Positions 9,481 to 21,237 of a stretch of 64,000 bases of DNA are shown piece after piece. Source of the stretch: Pseudomonas coleopterorum. Its GTDB lineage: Bacteria > Pseudomonadota > Gammaproteobacteria > Pseudomonadales > Pseudomonadaceae. Position 1 is the stretch's first letter. Each line of letters opens with the position of its first letter. Below the pieces are notes generated by a model. It saw only the letters and a list, made by a program, of their open reading frames with translations, made no database searches and was not told the origin of the DNA. The stretch covers positions 2,542,001 to 2,606,000 of the forward strand of contig NZ_FNTZ01000001.1 in assembly GCF_900105555.1 (NCBI RefSeq), written 5' to 3'. Made by a program: the position numbers and the translations under genes.

Positions 9481-9640
9481 TATAGGAAAAGGACAGCGGG
9501 GGGTGGCGGGATGTTCAAACGGGTGATGGTTAAAGGGCAAGTTGTGGTGGTTGTAGGTGAGTAGATTGTGTGAGGCAGGTGAGTTGTGGAAGCAGATAAA
9601 TCATGGGAGCAGATGAATTGTGGGGGGGGGGCAAGATGAA
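9481..9640. other. strand-asymmetric leader of the oxidoreductase, with short degenerate repeats
   Basis: The plus strand is strongly G- and purine-biased, with runs of G (for example 9627-9635). Around 9591-9655 there are three imperfect copies of a short unit built on AGATGAATTGTGGG. It probably arose by slippage next to the adjacent REP array. No gene or clear promoter seen. Confidence 0.4.
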
Positions 9641-10830
9641 TTGTGGGAGCGGGCTCTGCCCGCGAAGCGAACGCCGCGGTATGCCTGATAAACCTCGGCA
9701 CGGCCTTCGCGGGCAGAGCCCGCTCCCACGGGGATTGCGCTGCCTGTGTAGCAGCGGCGCGAGCCGCGTCGGCGGTGCATGCGGTCTGTCGGACGCACCA
9801 CAGCACGGCCTTCGCGGGCAGAGCCTGCTCCCACAGGGATTGCGCTGCCTGTGTAGCAGCGGCGCGAGCCGCGCCGGCGGTGCATGCGCTCTGTCGGACG
9901 CACTACAGCACGGCCTTCGCGGGCAGAGCCCGCTCCCACAGGGATTGCGCTGCCTGTGTAGCAGCGGCGCGAGCCGCGTTGGCGGTGCATGCGGTCTGTC
10001 GGACGCACCACAGCACGGCCTTCGCGGGCAGAGCCCGCTCCCACAGGGATTGCGCTGCCTGTGTAGCAGCGGCGCGAGCCGCGTCGGCGGTGCATGCGGT
10101 CTGTTGGATGCACCACAGCATGGCCTTCGCGGGCAGAGCCCGCTCCCACAGGGATTGCGCTGCCTGTGTAGCAGCGGCGCGAGCCGCGTCGGCGGTGCAT
10201 GCGGTCTGTCAGACACACCACAGCACGGCCTTCGCGGGCAGAGCCCGCTCCCACGAGGATTGCGCTGCCTGTGTAGCAGCGGCGCGAGCCGCGTTGGCGG
10301 TGCATGCGGTCTGTCGAACGCACCACAGCGCAGCCTTCGCGGGCAGAGCCCGCTCCCACAGGGATTGCGCTGCCTGTGTAGCAGCGGCGCGAGCCGCGTC
10401 GGCGGTGCATGCGGTCTGTTGGATGCACCACAGCATGGCCTTCGCGGGCAGAGCCCGCTCCCACAGGGATTGCGCTGCCTGTGTAGCAGCGGCGCGAGCC
10501 GCGTCGGCGGTGCATGCGGTCTGTCAGACACACCACAGCACGGCCTTCGCGGGCAGAGCCCGCTCCCACGGGGATTGCGCTGCCTGTGTAGCAGCGGCGC
10601 GAGCCGCGTCGGCGATGCACGCGGCCTGTCGGATGCACCACAGTACGGCCTTCGCGGGCAGAGCCCCCTCCTACAGGGATTGCGCTGCCTGTGTAGCAGC
10701 GGCGCGAGCCGCGTCGGCGGTGCATGCGGTCTGTTGGATGCACCACAGCATGGCCTTCGCGGGCAGAGCCCGCTCCCACAGGGATTGCGCTGCTTGTGTA
10801 GCAGCGGCGCGAGCTGCGAGCCCTACATTG
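9641..10830. repeat. composite REP A+B array, 105-bp tandem repeat, 11 copies
   Basis: GGCCTTCGCGGGCAGAGCC-type REP-A cores start at 9702, 9807, 9912, 10017, 10122, 10227, 10332, 10437, 10542, 10647 and 10752, an unbroken 105-bp spacing. Each unit holds one REP-A palindrome, a short link (GGGATTGCGCTGCCTG), one REP-B palindrome, and a variable ~25-bp tail. The tail variants recur every third unit, giving a 315-bp higher-order period from about 10100 onward. An inverted REP-A at about 9641-9665 begins the block. The period is a multiple of three and stop-poor, so long open frames in several phases are artefacts. Confidence 0.97.
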
Positions 10831-10843
10831 ACCCGGATACAAA

Positions 10844-10868
10844 AATGCCAGGCTTGGCGCCTGGCATT
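10844..10868 (-). terminator. rho-independent terminator of dnaX-ybaB
   Basis: Ten-base-pair stem AATGCCAGGC / GCCTGGCATT with a 5-nt loop, followed on the minus strand by TTTTG. It lies immediately 3' of the ybaB stop and separates the dnaX-ybaB unit from the REP array and recR. Confidence 0.85.
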
Positions 10869-10873
10869 TTGTT

Positions 10874-11200
10874 TTAGAACGGCATCTTGAAGCCTGGCGG
10901 CAATTGCATGCCGGAGGTCATGCCGGACATCTTGTCCTGGCTGTTGGCCTCGATCTTGCGCACGGCGTCGTTGATGGCGGCAGCGATGAGGTCTTCCAGC
11001 ACGTCCTTGTCTTCCTGCATCAGGCTGTCGTCCAGGCTGACGCGCTTGACGTCATGGCGGCCGGTCATCACCACGCTCACCAGGCCTGCGCCCGATTGGC
11101 CAGTGACTTCGGCCTTGGCCAACTCTTCCTGCATCTGAGCCATTTTTTCCTGCATCTGCTGGGCCTGCTTCATCAGGCCGGCCATGCCACCTTTCATCAT
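10874..11200 (-). CDS. ybaB: nucleoid-associated protein, YbaB/EbfC family
   Basis: Small DNA-binding protein (108 residues) that forms tweezer-like dimers and is usually encoded next to dnaX. The sequence begins [20 protein letters not shown], has the amphipathic first helix, then [23 protein letters not shown], and ends in a Met/Pro-rich tail, all typical. The start is ATG 11200 because GAGGTG lies 6 nt upstream; the in-frame GTG three codons earlier overlaps that site. Directly downstream of dnaX (74-nt gap) and closed by a strong terminator. Confidence 0.95.
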   Translation of the reverse strand: MMKGGMAGLMKQAQQMQEKMAQMQEELAKAEVTGQSGAGLVSVVMTGRHDVKRVSLDDSLMQEDKDVLEDLIAAAINDAVRKIEANSQDKMSGMTSGMQLPPGFKMPF

Positions 11201-11274
11201 GGGGTTCACCTCAAAGGTCGATGGGTATGACCGCGCAGTGCCAGGAGCATCCTGCGCGGGTTCGGGTAGGTTGC

Positions 11275-13617
11275 TTAACGCGTTGGGCTGGCCACCGCTT
11301 CGACTGGTTCAATCGTATCGTTGCGAATGATGGCGCCGAACTGTTGCAGCATTTGTTGAATGTACGGGTCTTGCTGAATCGACTGCTCGGCATCGGCCTG
11401 GCGATTGGCGCGCCAGCGCGCTGCGGCCTGGGCTGGCGTTTCCTGTTCCGGGCGGATCAGCTCGATGGTCAGGCTGATGGTGCGCTCGTGATACTGGTTC
11501 AGTGCATCGTTCAAGCGGCGCTGCTGGGTGCTGTTGAACAAGGCGCTGTGGGCCGGATCCAGGTGCAGCAGCCAGTCGTCACCCTCGACGGCGATCAACG
11601 TGCAGTTGGCGGCGATGCTGCCGGTCATACCCGAGATCGGCAGTTTAGGGAACAGTTCGAGCCATTGCAGGGCCAGACCGGTGGCGGGCTGCGCGGCGGG
11701 TAGCACTTCGGGTTCGGCTTCGACCGGGGCTTCGTGAACAGTTTCGCTGGCCAGTTCGTCGAGGTAGCTGTAGGCGGCGCCATCGGTTTCAGGGGCGTAG
11801 TAGTCTTCGTCGAGCGGTGGCTCGTCGTCGCGTTCCATGCCGGCGGGGATGTAGTCGACTGGGTCGGTGTCGTCAGCGGGCGGTGTGGCCTGGGTTTCAG
11901 GGGCATCGGGTACGGCGCTGGCGGGCGTGGGGGCAGGCATGGGCGTGAGCGCGGGCTGTTCGCCAACGACGTCGAGGATCGGCTCTGGCGCCGGTGCGGC
12001 GACGGGCGTTACAGGGTCGTTCCAGGGGAGGTCGATGGGTTCTGCGGTTGCCTGATGGTCCGCGGGGGATTCTTCGCGGGCAGAGCCCGCTCCCACAGGG
12101 GGTGATGCCGGTGCGACGCGGTCGTTCTGGGGGACTGCGGGGGATTCTTCGCGGGCAGAGCCCGCTCCCACAAGGGGGGGTGCCGTTGCGATGCGGTCGT
12201 TCTGGGGGACCGCGGGGGGTTCTTCGCGGGCAGAGCCCGCTCCCACAAGGGGGGGCGCCGTTGCGATGCGGTCGTTCTGGGGGACCGCGGGGGGTTCTTC
12301 GCGGGCAGAGCCCGCTCCCACAGGGGGAGTCGCCGGGGCGACGCGGCCGTTCTGGGGGACCGCGGGGGATTCTTCGCGGGCAGAGCCCGCTCCTGCAGGG
12401 TCCGGGTCCATGGGGGCCACGCTTGGAGATTGTGGCTCCACAGGAGACGAGACTGCCACGGGTTGGGTGGAATCAACTGTGGCCTGGCTGATCCCCACTG
12501 TCTTTAGGGGTTGATCGGGCCCATCGCTGGTGCCTGCCGGGCGGAACGCGAGCATGCGCAGCAGCACCATCTCGAAGCCGCCTCGCAGCTCCGGGGCCAA
12601 GGGCAGGTCGCGGCGGCCGATCAGGCCCATCTGGTAATAGAACTGCACATCTTCGGCCGGCAGCGCCTGGGCCAAGGCCAGCACACGGTCGCGATCACCC
12701 TGGCCGTTGTCGACCGCTTCGGGCAGCGCCTGGGCGATGGCCACGCGGTGCAGCACGTTGAGCATTTCGGCCAGCACGCCATTCCAGTCGGGCCCCTGCT
12801 CCGCCAGATGGCGCACAGCTTCGAGCAGTGCACGAGCATCGCCATCGAGCAGTGCCTGCAACACGCCATACACCTGGCCATGGTCCAGGGTGCCGAGCAT
12901 GGCTCGCACATCGGCTGCCAGCACCTTGCCTTCGCCGAACGCGATGGCTTGGTCGGTCAGGCTCATGGCGTCACGCATCGAGCCATCGGCGGCGCGGCCC
13001 AGCAACCACAGCGCATCGTCTTCGAACGGCACGTTCTCCACACCCAGCACATGGCTCAAGTGCTCGACCACGCGCTCTGGCGTCATGTTCTTCAGCGAGA
13101 ACTGCAGGCAGCGCGACAGGATGGTCGCCGGCAACTTCTGCGGATCGGTGGTGGCGAGGATGAACTTGACGTAGGGCGGCGGCTCTTCCAGCGTCTTCAG
13201 CAGCGCGTTGAAGGAGTGGCTGGACAGCATGTGCACTTCGTCGATCAGGTAGACCTTGAAGCGCCCGCGGCTGGGGGCGTACTGCACGTTGTCGAGCAGC
13301 TCGCGGGTGTCTTCGACCTTGGTGCGGCTGGCGGCGTCGATCTCGATCAGATCAACGAAACGGCCTTCGTCGATCTCGCGGCAGACCGAGCACTCGCCAC
13401 AGGGCGTGGACGTGATGCCCGTCTCGCAGTTGACGCATTTGGCGATGATCCGCGCAATGGTGGTCTTGCCCACGCCCCGGGTGCCGGTGAACAGGTAGGC
13501 GTGATGCAGCCGCTGGTTGTCCAGCGCATTGATCAATGCCTTGAGCACATGGGTCTGGCCGACCATTTCGCGGAACGAGCGCGGACGCCATTTACGTGCA
13601 AGAACCTGATAACTCAT
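11275..13617 (-). CDS. dnaX: DNA polymerase III tau (gamma/tau) subunit, with REP-encoded repeats
   Basis: Clamp-loader ATPase and replisome organiser, 780 residues. Domain I has Walker A GTRGVGKT at about 45-52, a zinc module with Cys 61, 64, 73, 76 and 79, Walker B LIDEVHML, and the SRC-type motif LSRCLQFSL. Domain III ends near residue 380. Residues about 400-518 are a Pro/Ala-rich linker built largely of five 25-residue repeats (GAGSAREE...PAVPQND), encoded by five 75-bp REP-A units. The C-terminal ~150 residues ([18 protein letters not shown]) are the tau-specific domain. ATG 13617 gives the canonical [12 protein letters not shown] start; an in-frame ATG six codons upstream is possible. 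I saw no A-rich slippery heptamer near the domain III/IV border. The protein is longer than other Pseudomonas DnaX as I remember them (around 690). Confidence 0.97.
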   Translation of the reverse strand: MSYQVLARKWRPRSFREMVGQTHVLKALINALDNQRLHHAYLFTGTRGVGKTTIARIIAKCVNCETGITSTPCGECSVCREIDEGRFVDLIEIDAASRTKVEDTRELLDNVQYAPSRGRFKVYLIDEVHMLSSHSFNALLKTLEEPPPYVKFILATTDPQKLPATILSRCLQFSLKNMTPERVVEHLSHVLGVENVPFEDDALWLLGRAADGSMRDAMSLTDQAIAFGEGKVLAADVRAMLGTLDHGQVYGVLQALLDGDARALLEAVRHLAEQGPDWNGVLAEMLNVLHRVAIAQALPEAVDNGQGDRDRVLALAQALPAEDVQFYYQMGLIGRRDLPLAPELRGGFEMVLLRMLAFRPAGTSDGPDQPLKTVGISQATVDSTQPVAVSSPVEPQSPSVAPMDPDPAGAGSAREESPAVPQNGRVAPATPPVGAGSAREEPPAVPQNDRIATAPPLVGAGSAREEPPAVPQNDRIATAPPLVGAGSAREESPAVPQNDRVAPASPPVGAGSAREESPADHQATAEPIDLPWNDPVTPVAAPAPEPILDVVGEQPALTPMPAPTPASAVPDAPETQATPPADDTDPVDYIPAGMERDDEPPLDEDYYAPETDGAAYSYLDELASETVHEAPVEAEPEVLPAAQPATGLALQWLELFPKLPISGMTGSIAANCTLIAVEGDDWLLHLDPAHSALFNSTQQRRLNDALNQYHERTISLTIELIRPEQETPAQAAARWRANRQADAEQSIQQDPYIQQMLQQFGAIIRNDTIEPVEAVASPTR
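12066..12415. repeat. in-frame REP-A array inside dnaX, 75-bp period, 5 copies
   Basis: The core GCGGGCAGAGCCCGC begins at 12076, 12151, 12226, 12301 and 12376, exactly 75 bp apart. Each unit is the family-A palindrome plus TCCCACA (TCCTGCA in the copy nearest the dnaX N-terminus) and a private ~45-bp spacer. Read on the minus strand in the dnaX frame, the palindrome encodes (V)GAGSAREE and the spacer encodes PAVPQND(R)(V/I)A-type sequence. No frame is broken, because 75 is divisible by three. Confidence 0.95.
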
Positions 13618-13825
13618 CGAAAACCGTCGCGACATGAAAGCGGAAGACCGCCAATGCTAATGGAGCAGGGCCAAAATTGCATCCGCGCCCTGCTCTATTG
13701 CTGCGTTGGCTTGTAAAAACGCAGGCGAAAGCTGGCGAAGACGATTGATCGCAGGATACGAGGACAACGAGGGTAGTTCGAGAGAGGCATTGCGACGAAC
13801 CCGTGCGACGACGAATTCGGAAATA

Positions 13826-13938
13826 GGTGGCAACCCTACCAGCCACACCCCGGCACACAATGTTCCCGCTGTGGCTGCTTCCTTCCGGATCTGACCAGGT
13901 TCACGGGTAATCGTTGCGGGGGGACCGGCAGGGTCACC
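13826..13938 (-). ncRNA. ffs: signal recognition particle RNA (4.5S, bacterial small type)
   Basis: RNA scaffold that binds Ffh for co-translational targeting of membrane proteins. The minus strand contains the invariant apical domain: CCTGGTCAGATCCGG, the GGAA tetraloop, then GGAAGCAGCCAC. The ends pair: 5' GGTG..CCCT with 3' AGGG..CACC. About 113 nt, like E. coli 4.5S RNA. A good promoter lies upstream at 13972-13999. It lies 5' of dnaX on the same strand, a common Pseudomonas arrangement. The exact termini are inferred from pairing. Confidence 0.93.
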
Positions 13939-13971
13939 ATAACGACACTCGCTAGGTAGCGAGCGGGGGCC

Positions 13972-13999
13972 ATTGTACCGGTCCTGACGGAAGTTACAA
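13972..13999 (-). promoter_or_regulatory. promoter of the SRP RNA gene
   Basis: On the minus strand TTGTAA (13999-13994), a 16-nt spacer and TACAAT (13977-13972). It is about 34 nt upstream of the mature 5' end. The leader in between contains the palindrome CTCGCTA-CC-TAGCGAG (13949-13964), which could be a processing hairpin. Confidence 0.65.
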
Positions 14000-14132
14000 C
14001 CCGTGACGCAAGATAAAATTTCGAGGGCCGTCAGGGACTTGGCGTGGTGCGCTTGTTGGTGATTGTGTTCGCAAGCGTTTGTTTGCGCGCAAGTGAAGCG
14101 ACAGACGGCATGTGAATTGGTAACGTCGCCAC

Positions 14133-14639
14133 ATGTCTCTTGCCCGGTTGCCAGCGATGAATGTTCTGACGCCCTACCCCGACTTGTCTCCTGATCAACT
14201 GTACCAATTGATGGACATCGAGATCCGCCCTGAGCAGAAGCAGTATTCGGGCGATGTGGACATGGCGCTGTATACCCTGCTGGGCTGCATGGACGGTGAA
14301 ATCCGTGGCTTCGCTTTGCTGGTGGATGAAGTGCCCAAAGCGTTTCTGTTGCTGAAACATGGGCGATATGTACCGGAGTGGGCTGATCCGCAAGCGGTGA
14401 CGTTGCATGCGCTGCAGGTGGATTGGCGGATGCAGGGTCGTGGGCTGGGTCGTGCATGTCTGGAGGGTTTGCCGGAGGCGGCAAGGGCCGCGTGGCCTGG
14501 GGTCGAGCAGCTGGAGTTGTCGGTGGATGCCGACAATGTGGCGGGTGTTGGTTTGTATAAGGCGTTGGGGTGGGTGGACCGTGGTGAGGCTTATCGTGGC
14601 CGGATTGGTTTCGAGCGCAGGTTTGTGCTGGAGCTTTAG
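14133..14639 (+). CDS. GNAT family N-acetyltransferase
   Basis: Putative acetyl-CoA-dependent acetyltransferase, up to 168 residues. The core fold is visible: LHALQVDWRMQGRGLGRACL is the acetyl-CoA pyrophosphate loop (Q/R-x-x-G-x-G/A at about residues 96-104), then LELSVDADNVAGVGLYKALGW is the typical end of the domain. The acceptor substrate is unknown. ATG 14133 and ATG 14157 (nine codons in) are both possible and neither has a strong ribosome site. The gene ends at the edge of a long REP array. Confidence 0.82.
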   Translation: MSLARLPAMNVLTPYPDLSPDQLYQLMDIEIRPEQKQYSGDVDMALYTLLGCMDGEIRGFALLVDEVPKAFLLLKHGRYVPEWADPQAVTLHALQVDWRMQGRGLGRACLEGLPEAARAAWPGVEQLELSVDADNVAGVGLYKALGWVDRGEAYRGRIGFERRFVLEL

Positions 14640-14659
14640 TGGGACTCTTGTTGCACCTG

Positions 14660-15960
14660 GCATAAACCCATGCAGGAACCGGTGATTGTGGGAGCGGGCT
14701 CTGCCCGCGAAGGCGTCCGGATGGGCGGTGCACAGTTTGGAAGATGTGGTGCTTGGGAGTACGTCTTCGCGGGCAGAGCCCGCTCCCACAGGGTTGGGCT
14801 TGGACATGGAGTGGGGTCCACTCCCACAAGGGTAGGCCTGGACATAGGTTGCACTTGGCATGAATCCATGCAGGAACCGGTGATTGTGGGAGCGGGCTCT
14901 GCCCGCGAAGGCGTCCGGATGAGCGGTGCACAGTTTGGAAGATGTGGTGCTTGGGAGGGCGTCTTCGCGGGCAGAGGGCTCGCCGCCCGCCCCGCTCCCA
15001 CAGGGTTAGGCTTGGACATGGAGTGAGGTCCACTCCCACAAGGGTAGGCCTGGACATAGGTTGCACCTGGCATGAATCCATGCAGGAACCGGTGATTGTG
15101 GGAGCGGGGTCTGCTCGCGAAGGCGTTCGGATGGGCGGTGCACAGTTTGGAAGATGTGGTGATTAGGAGGGCGTCTTCGCGGGCAGAGCCCGCTCCCACA
15201 GGGTTAGGCTTGGACATGGAGTGGGGTCCACTCCCACAAGGGCAGGCCTGGACATAGGTTGCACCTGGCATAGATCCATGCAGGAACCGGTGATTGTGGG
15301 AGCGGGCTCTGCCCGCGAAGGCGTCCGGATGGGCGGTGCACAGTTTGGAAGATGTGGTGATTGGGAGTACGTCTTCGCGGGCAGAGCCCGCTCCCACAGG
15401 GTTAGGCTTGGACATGGAGTGAGGTCCACTCCCACAAGGGTAGGCCTGGACATAGGTTGCACCTGGCATGAATCCATGCAGGAACCGGTGATTGTGGGAG
15501 CGGGCTCTGCCCGCGAAGGCGTCCGGATGGGCGATGCACAGTTTGGAAGATGTGGTGCTTGGAGGCGTCTTCGCGGGCAGAGCCCGCTCCCACAGGGTTG
15601 GGCTTGGACATGGAGTGGGGTCCACTCCCACAAGGGTAGACCTGGACATAGGTTGCACCTGGCATGAATCCATGCAGGAACGGGTGATTGGGGGAGCGGG
15701 CTCTGCCCGCGAGGGCGTCCGGATGGGCGGTGCACAGTTTGGAAGATGTGGTGATTGGGAGGGCGTCTTCGCGGGCAGAGCCCGCTCCCACAGGGTTAGG
15801 CTTGGACATGGAGTGAGGTCCACTCCCACAAGGGCAGGCCTGGACATAGAGGGGGGCCCACTCTCTCAGGGGCAGGCCTGCACATGGAGGGGGCCCACCC
15901 TCACAGAGTCAGTCCTGCATATGGAGTGGGGACCTCACAGAGGGAGGGGCTCACGCTTGA
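14660..15960. repeat. REP-A inverted-pair array, about 198-bp period, 6 copies plus degenerate tail
   Basis: TGCAGGAACC-type anchors lie at 14671, 14869, 15081, 15279, 15477 and 15673 (spacings 198, 212, 198, 198, 196). Each unit has a reverse REP-A, a ~70-bp spacer (GTGCACAGTTTGGAAGATGT), a forward REP-A, and an outer spacer with the half-REP CACTCCCACAAGGG. The 212-bp unit differs by a 14-bp insertion inside its forward REP-A loop (near 14977). From 15840 to 15960 the outer spacer motif decays in degenerate copies. No gene supported in this 1.3-kb stretch. Confidence 0.95.
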
Positions 15961-15978
15961 GGGGCGGGGTTGCCGGGT

Positions 15979-17145
15979 TCAGACCTGCAGGACGTCATCC
16001 GCGCGGCCGCCGGCTTCCTGGACGACGACGTGGATGAAGTGCAGCTTGGCGATCACGGCCGGTGGCAGCACGAATGGGTAGAAATCGGGCTGGCCCATGG
16101 CGCGTGACAGTTCGTTGAGCATGCCGGCCAGTTCGATCCAGGCGTTGACGAACGCCAGGAATGCCGGGCCGCTGGTGTGGTCCGGATCGTACAGGGTCGT
16201 CAGAGGGAACGGCGTGTAGTCGAGGTCCATTTCCTTGGCGCTCATGCCGAAGCCCAATGCCGTGTCGACGGCGTCCATCATGTGCAGGTAATGCGCCCAG
16301 GTTTCGGCCCAGTCTTCCCATGGATGCATGGTGGCGTAGGCGCTGACGAAGTTCTGCTGCCAGTCGGCCGGGGCACCCTGGTCATAATGACGCTGCAATG
16401 CATCGGCGTAGCTTTGGCTTTCATCGCCGAACAGACGGCGGTAGTCGGCAACCCAATGGGTGTCGGCAATCAGACGATCCCAGTAGTAGTGCCCTACTTC
16501 GTGTCGGAAGTGTCCGAGCAGCGTGCGGTACGGTTCGCGCATCTGCACGCGGACCTTTTCCCGGTGGGCGTCGTCCGCTTCCTTGATATCCAACGTTACC
16601 AAGCCATTGGCATGGCCGGTGGTGGGTGCGTTGCCGTTCATGTCGGTGCCGATGAAGTCGAACGCCAAGCCGGTGTCTTCGTCCTCGGTCTTGGCGATCA
16701 CCGGCAGGCCAAGGTTGATCAGTTGAGCGATCAGACGGCGCTTGGCGGTTTCGACCTTGCGCCAGTGTTCGGGGTTTTCCGGGACACTGAGGTCGGGGAT
16801 GGTGCGGTTCAGGCTGCACGCGGTGCACAGGGCAGCGGCGCCCTTCTCTGCCGGGACTACCCAGTTGCAAGCTGCCGGCGTGTCGAGGTTGGCGCAGCGG
16901 CGAAACAGTCCGGCGTCTGGCGCGGCGTGCAGGCACCAAGTGCCCGCTTCAGGGCCGGCGTCGAGTGTAGATAGCACGTTCTTTTCCGGCCAGAAACCGA
17001 GCAGTCCGTGGCAGGCCAGGCACTGGCTGTTGCGGAAGAAGATCGACTGCCCGCAGGTGCATTCCCAGACCTTGCTGTGGCGGTTGTCCGGCTTGGTGAA
17101 TGGGGTGGTTATTCGGGTGCTGAGTTGTTCGAAAAAACGATACAT
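15979..17145 (-). CDS. putative zinc-binding metallopeptidase (COG4307-type)
   Basis: A 388-residue cytoplasmic protein of unknown substrate. The N-terminal third is cysteine-rich (ECTCG at 28-32, CLAC at 42-45, then Cys 71, 84, 93, and CTAC at 107-110), suggesting zinc ribbons. HEVGHYYWD at about 215-223 is an HExxH metalloprotease-like motif with a candidate third ligand in WEDWAETWAHYLHMMD. No signal peptide. ATG 17145 has GGAG 7 nt upstream and yields a clean MYRFFEQLST start; the frame beyond reads into REP-B DNA. I recall this as a conserved family with a zinc-ribbon plus peptidase annotation. Activity is unproven. Confidence 0.8.
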   Translation of the reverse strand: MYRFFEQLSTRITTPFTKPDNRHSKVWECTCGQSIFFRNSQCLACHGLLGFWPEKNVLSTLDAGPEAGTWCLHAAPDAGLFRRCANLDTPAACNWVVPAEKGAAALCTACSLNRTIPDLSVPENPEHWRKVETAKRRLIAQLINLGLPVIAKTEDEDTGLAFDFIGTDMNGNAPTTGHANGLVTLDIKEADDAHREKVRVQMREPYRTLLGHFRHEVGHYYWDRLIADTHWVADYRRLFGDESQSYADALQRHYDQGAPADWQQNFVSAYATMHPWEDWAETWAHYLHMMDAVDTALGFGMSAKEMDLDYTPFPLTTLYDPDHTSGPAFLAFVNAWIELAGMLNELSRAMGQPDFYPFVLPPAVIAKLHFIHVVVQEAGGRADDVLQV

Positions 17146-17249
17146 GGCGATCTCCAGTGGCCTGCCATGACTAGAGCTTGCGGCCGCGAGAAAGGTTTCA
17201 TCTGCGATGTGGGTGAAGCGCGAAATGCGGATGAGAGGTTGAAATACGC

Positions 17250-17436
17250 CCCTGTAGCAGCGGCGCGAGCCGCGTCCGGTTGTACTGCGTTTATCCTGAT
17301 GCACCGCGTGCGCCGCCGACGCGGCTTGCACCGCTGCTACAGGGGCTGTGGGGGGTTGTTGACGTGGTGCAAGCCGCGTTTATCCCGATGCACCGTGTGG
17401 GCCGCCGACGCGGCTCGCGCCGCTGCTACAGGGGGC
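17250..17436. repeat. REP-B pair and a partial copy upstream of the zinc peptidase gene
   Basis: Forward TGTAGCAGCGGCGCGAGC at about 17253, reverse arm GCTTGCACCGCTGCTAC ending 17340, then a further partial spacer plus reverse arm GCTCGCGCCGCTGCTAC ending about 17430. The spacer (TGATGCACCG-type) is shared by both copies but not with other loci. Confidence 0.85.
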
Positions 17437-17531
17437 GTGTTGTTCATTTGTGGGGGGGATTGAAGAAGTGGCGGGTTTCGCGTTGATTACTGGGCTCACA
17501 TCGTAGGTGGGCTGATTTCGCTAGGGACCCG

Positions 17532-20120
<2,589 letters not shown>

Positions 20121-21044
20121 CTAGCGCTTGTGGGTCAAGGCGCGGCGTTCGAATTCGACGATGCGCTGGCGATAATGTTCGATGGTCTGCGCGGTCAGCA
20201 CGCTGCGCTGGTCATCCTTGAGTTCGCCGTCCAGTTCGTGGGCGAGCTTGCGGGCAGCGGCCACCATCACGTCGAAGGCCTGCTTGGGATGACGCGGGCC
20301 GGGCAGGCCGAGGAAGAAGCTCACGGCACGGGTACTGAAATGGTCGATGTCGTCCAGATCGAAAATACCCGGCTTGACCGCGTTGGCCATGGAAAACAGG
20401 ATCTCGCCATTGCCCGCCATGCTTTCGTGACGGTGGAAGATGTCCATCTCGCCGAAACGCAGACCGCTCTCCAGAATGTTCTGCAGCAGCGCCGGGCCAC
20501 GGAAGCCGCTTTCGCTGCGGGAAATCACGCTGATGACCAGGACTTCTTCGACCGGCGGCAGATCCTTCTCTACAGCCGGAGCACCGGTGCTGGAGAAGCC
20601 TTTGGCATCGCTGGCGAAGTCTTCGTTGCTGTCACGTGCGGCTTTCATAGGCGGCTGCGGCTTGGCAGGCTTGGGCTCGCGTGGGGGCTTGGGTGGACGC
20701 GGCTCACGAGGCTCCTTGATTTCGTCCGGCTCCACGGCCAGGTTCAAGTCGGCATGATCAGCCACGGGCTCGCGCTTGGCGCGCTTGCTGCCGCCGTCGC
20801 GTTGGGCGCTCATGGACGGCAGGTCATGCTCGTCCAGTTGCGGCTCCTTGTGATCGTCCAGCACCCGGGGCGGACCCAGCACTTCGGCGCCGGTGTCTTC
20901 GTCGGGCAGGTTGGAAAGGTTGCGATCCAGACGAAACTTGAGTTTGCCCTTGCCACCGCGCATCCGGCGCCAGCCATCGAAAAGAATACCGGCAATGACA
21001 ATGATGCCGATGAGGATCAGCCACTCGCGCAGACCGATTTCCAT
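20121..21044 (-). CDS. zipA: cell division protein ZipA
   Basis: Membrane anchor that tethers FtsZ to the inner membrane. The 307-residue protein starts with a single N-terminal transmembrane helix ([15 protein letters not shown], about residues 8-22). A basic segment and a long charged, Pro/Lys-rich linker follow ([19 protein letters not shown], about 105-125). The C-terminal FtsZ-binding domain begins [16 protein letters not shown] and contains [16 protein letters not shown]. Located in the usual smc-zipA-ligA order. A hairpin with a U-run lies in its leader. Confidence 0.95.
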   Translation of the reverse strand: MEIGLREWLILIGIIVIAGILFDGWRRMRGGKGKLKFRLDRNLSNLPDEDTGAEVLGPPRVLDDHKEPQLDEHDLPSMSAQRDGGSKRAKREPVADHADLNLAVEPDEIKEPREPRPPKPPREPKPAKPQPPMKAARDSNEDFASDAKGFSSTGAPAVEKDLPPVEEVLVISVISRSESGFRGPALLQNILESGLRFGEMDIFHRHESMAGNGEILFSMANAVKPGIFDLDDIDHFSTRAVSFFLGLPGPRHPKQAFDVMVAAARKLAHELDGELKDDQRSVLTAQTIEHYRQRIVEFERRALTHKR

Positions 21045-21073
21045 GTAATCCCGTGCCTCTAATAAAAATGCTG

Positions 21074-21099
21074 AAAAATAAAGGGCTTGAACCCTCTTT
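21074..21099 (-). terminator. terminator or attenuator in the smc-zipA gap
   Basis: On the minus strand AAAGAGGG-TTCAAG-CCCTTT followed by ATTTTT; the stem has a 2-nt bulge. It lies 30-55 nt before the zipA ATG and about 140 nt after the smc stop, so it could be the smc terminator or a zipA leader attenuator. Confidence 0.5.
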
Positions 21100-21237
21100 A
21101 AGACGTGGCGCCAACTCTATGTTCTGACAGGCGTTTTCTCCACGCGTAAATACGATGCGGTAAAACTAGCACGACCAGAAACAACTTTACACCGTCTGTC
21201 GCACATGGCTCGATTTTAACGTCGGCTTGAGGGTTTT

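Noticed and set aside
9641..10830. CRISPR array
   Set aside because: Units are adjacent with no unique spacers of constant length between short repeats, the repeats are REP palindromes, and no cas genes are near.
9530..10890. Several 330-420-codon open frames on both strands across the 105-bp array
   Set aside because: The repeat length is a multiple of three and lacks stops in several phases, so open frames are automatic. There are no ribosome sites or family resemblance.
12400..12560. Programmed frameshift site for the gamma form of DnaX
   Set aside because: No run of A residues suitable for slippage is visible near the expected position, so a frameshifted gamma product is not supported.
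13657..15847. Long minus-strand frames rich in VGAGSARE and SMSKPNP-type repeats
   Set aside because: They translate the REP-A array, the SRP RNA gene and the complement of the GNAT gene. The same peptide appears in dnaX only because the REP is the same.
14660..15850. Insertion sequence or integron cassette array
   Set aside because: No transposase or integrase frame, no target duplications, and no attC-like structure; the units are REP pairs.
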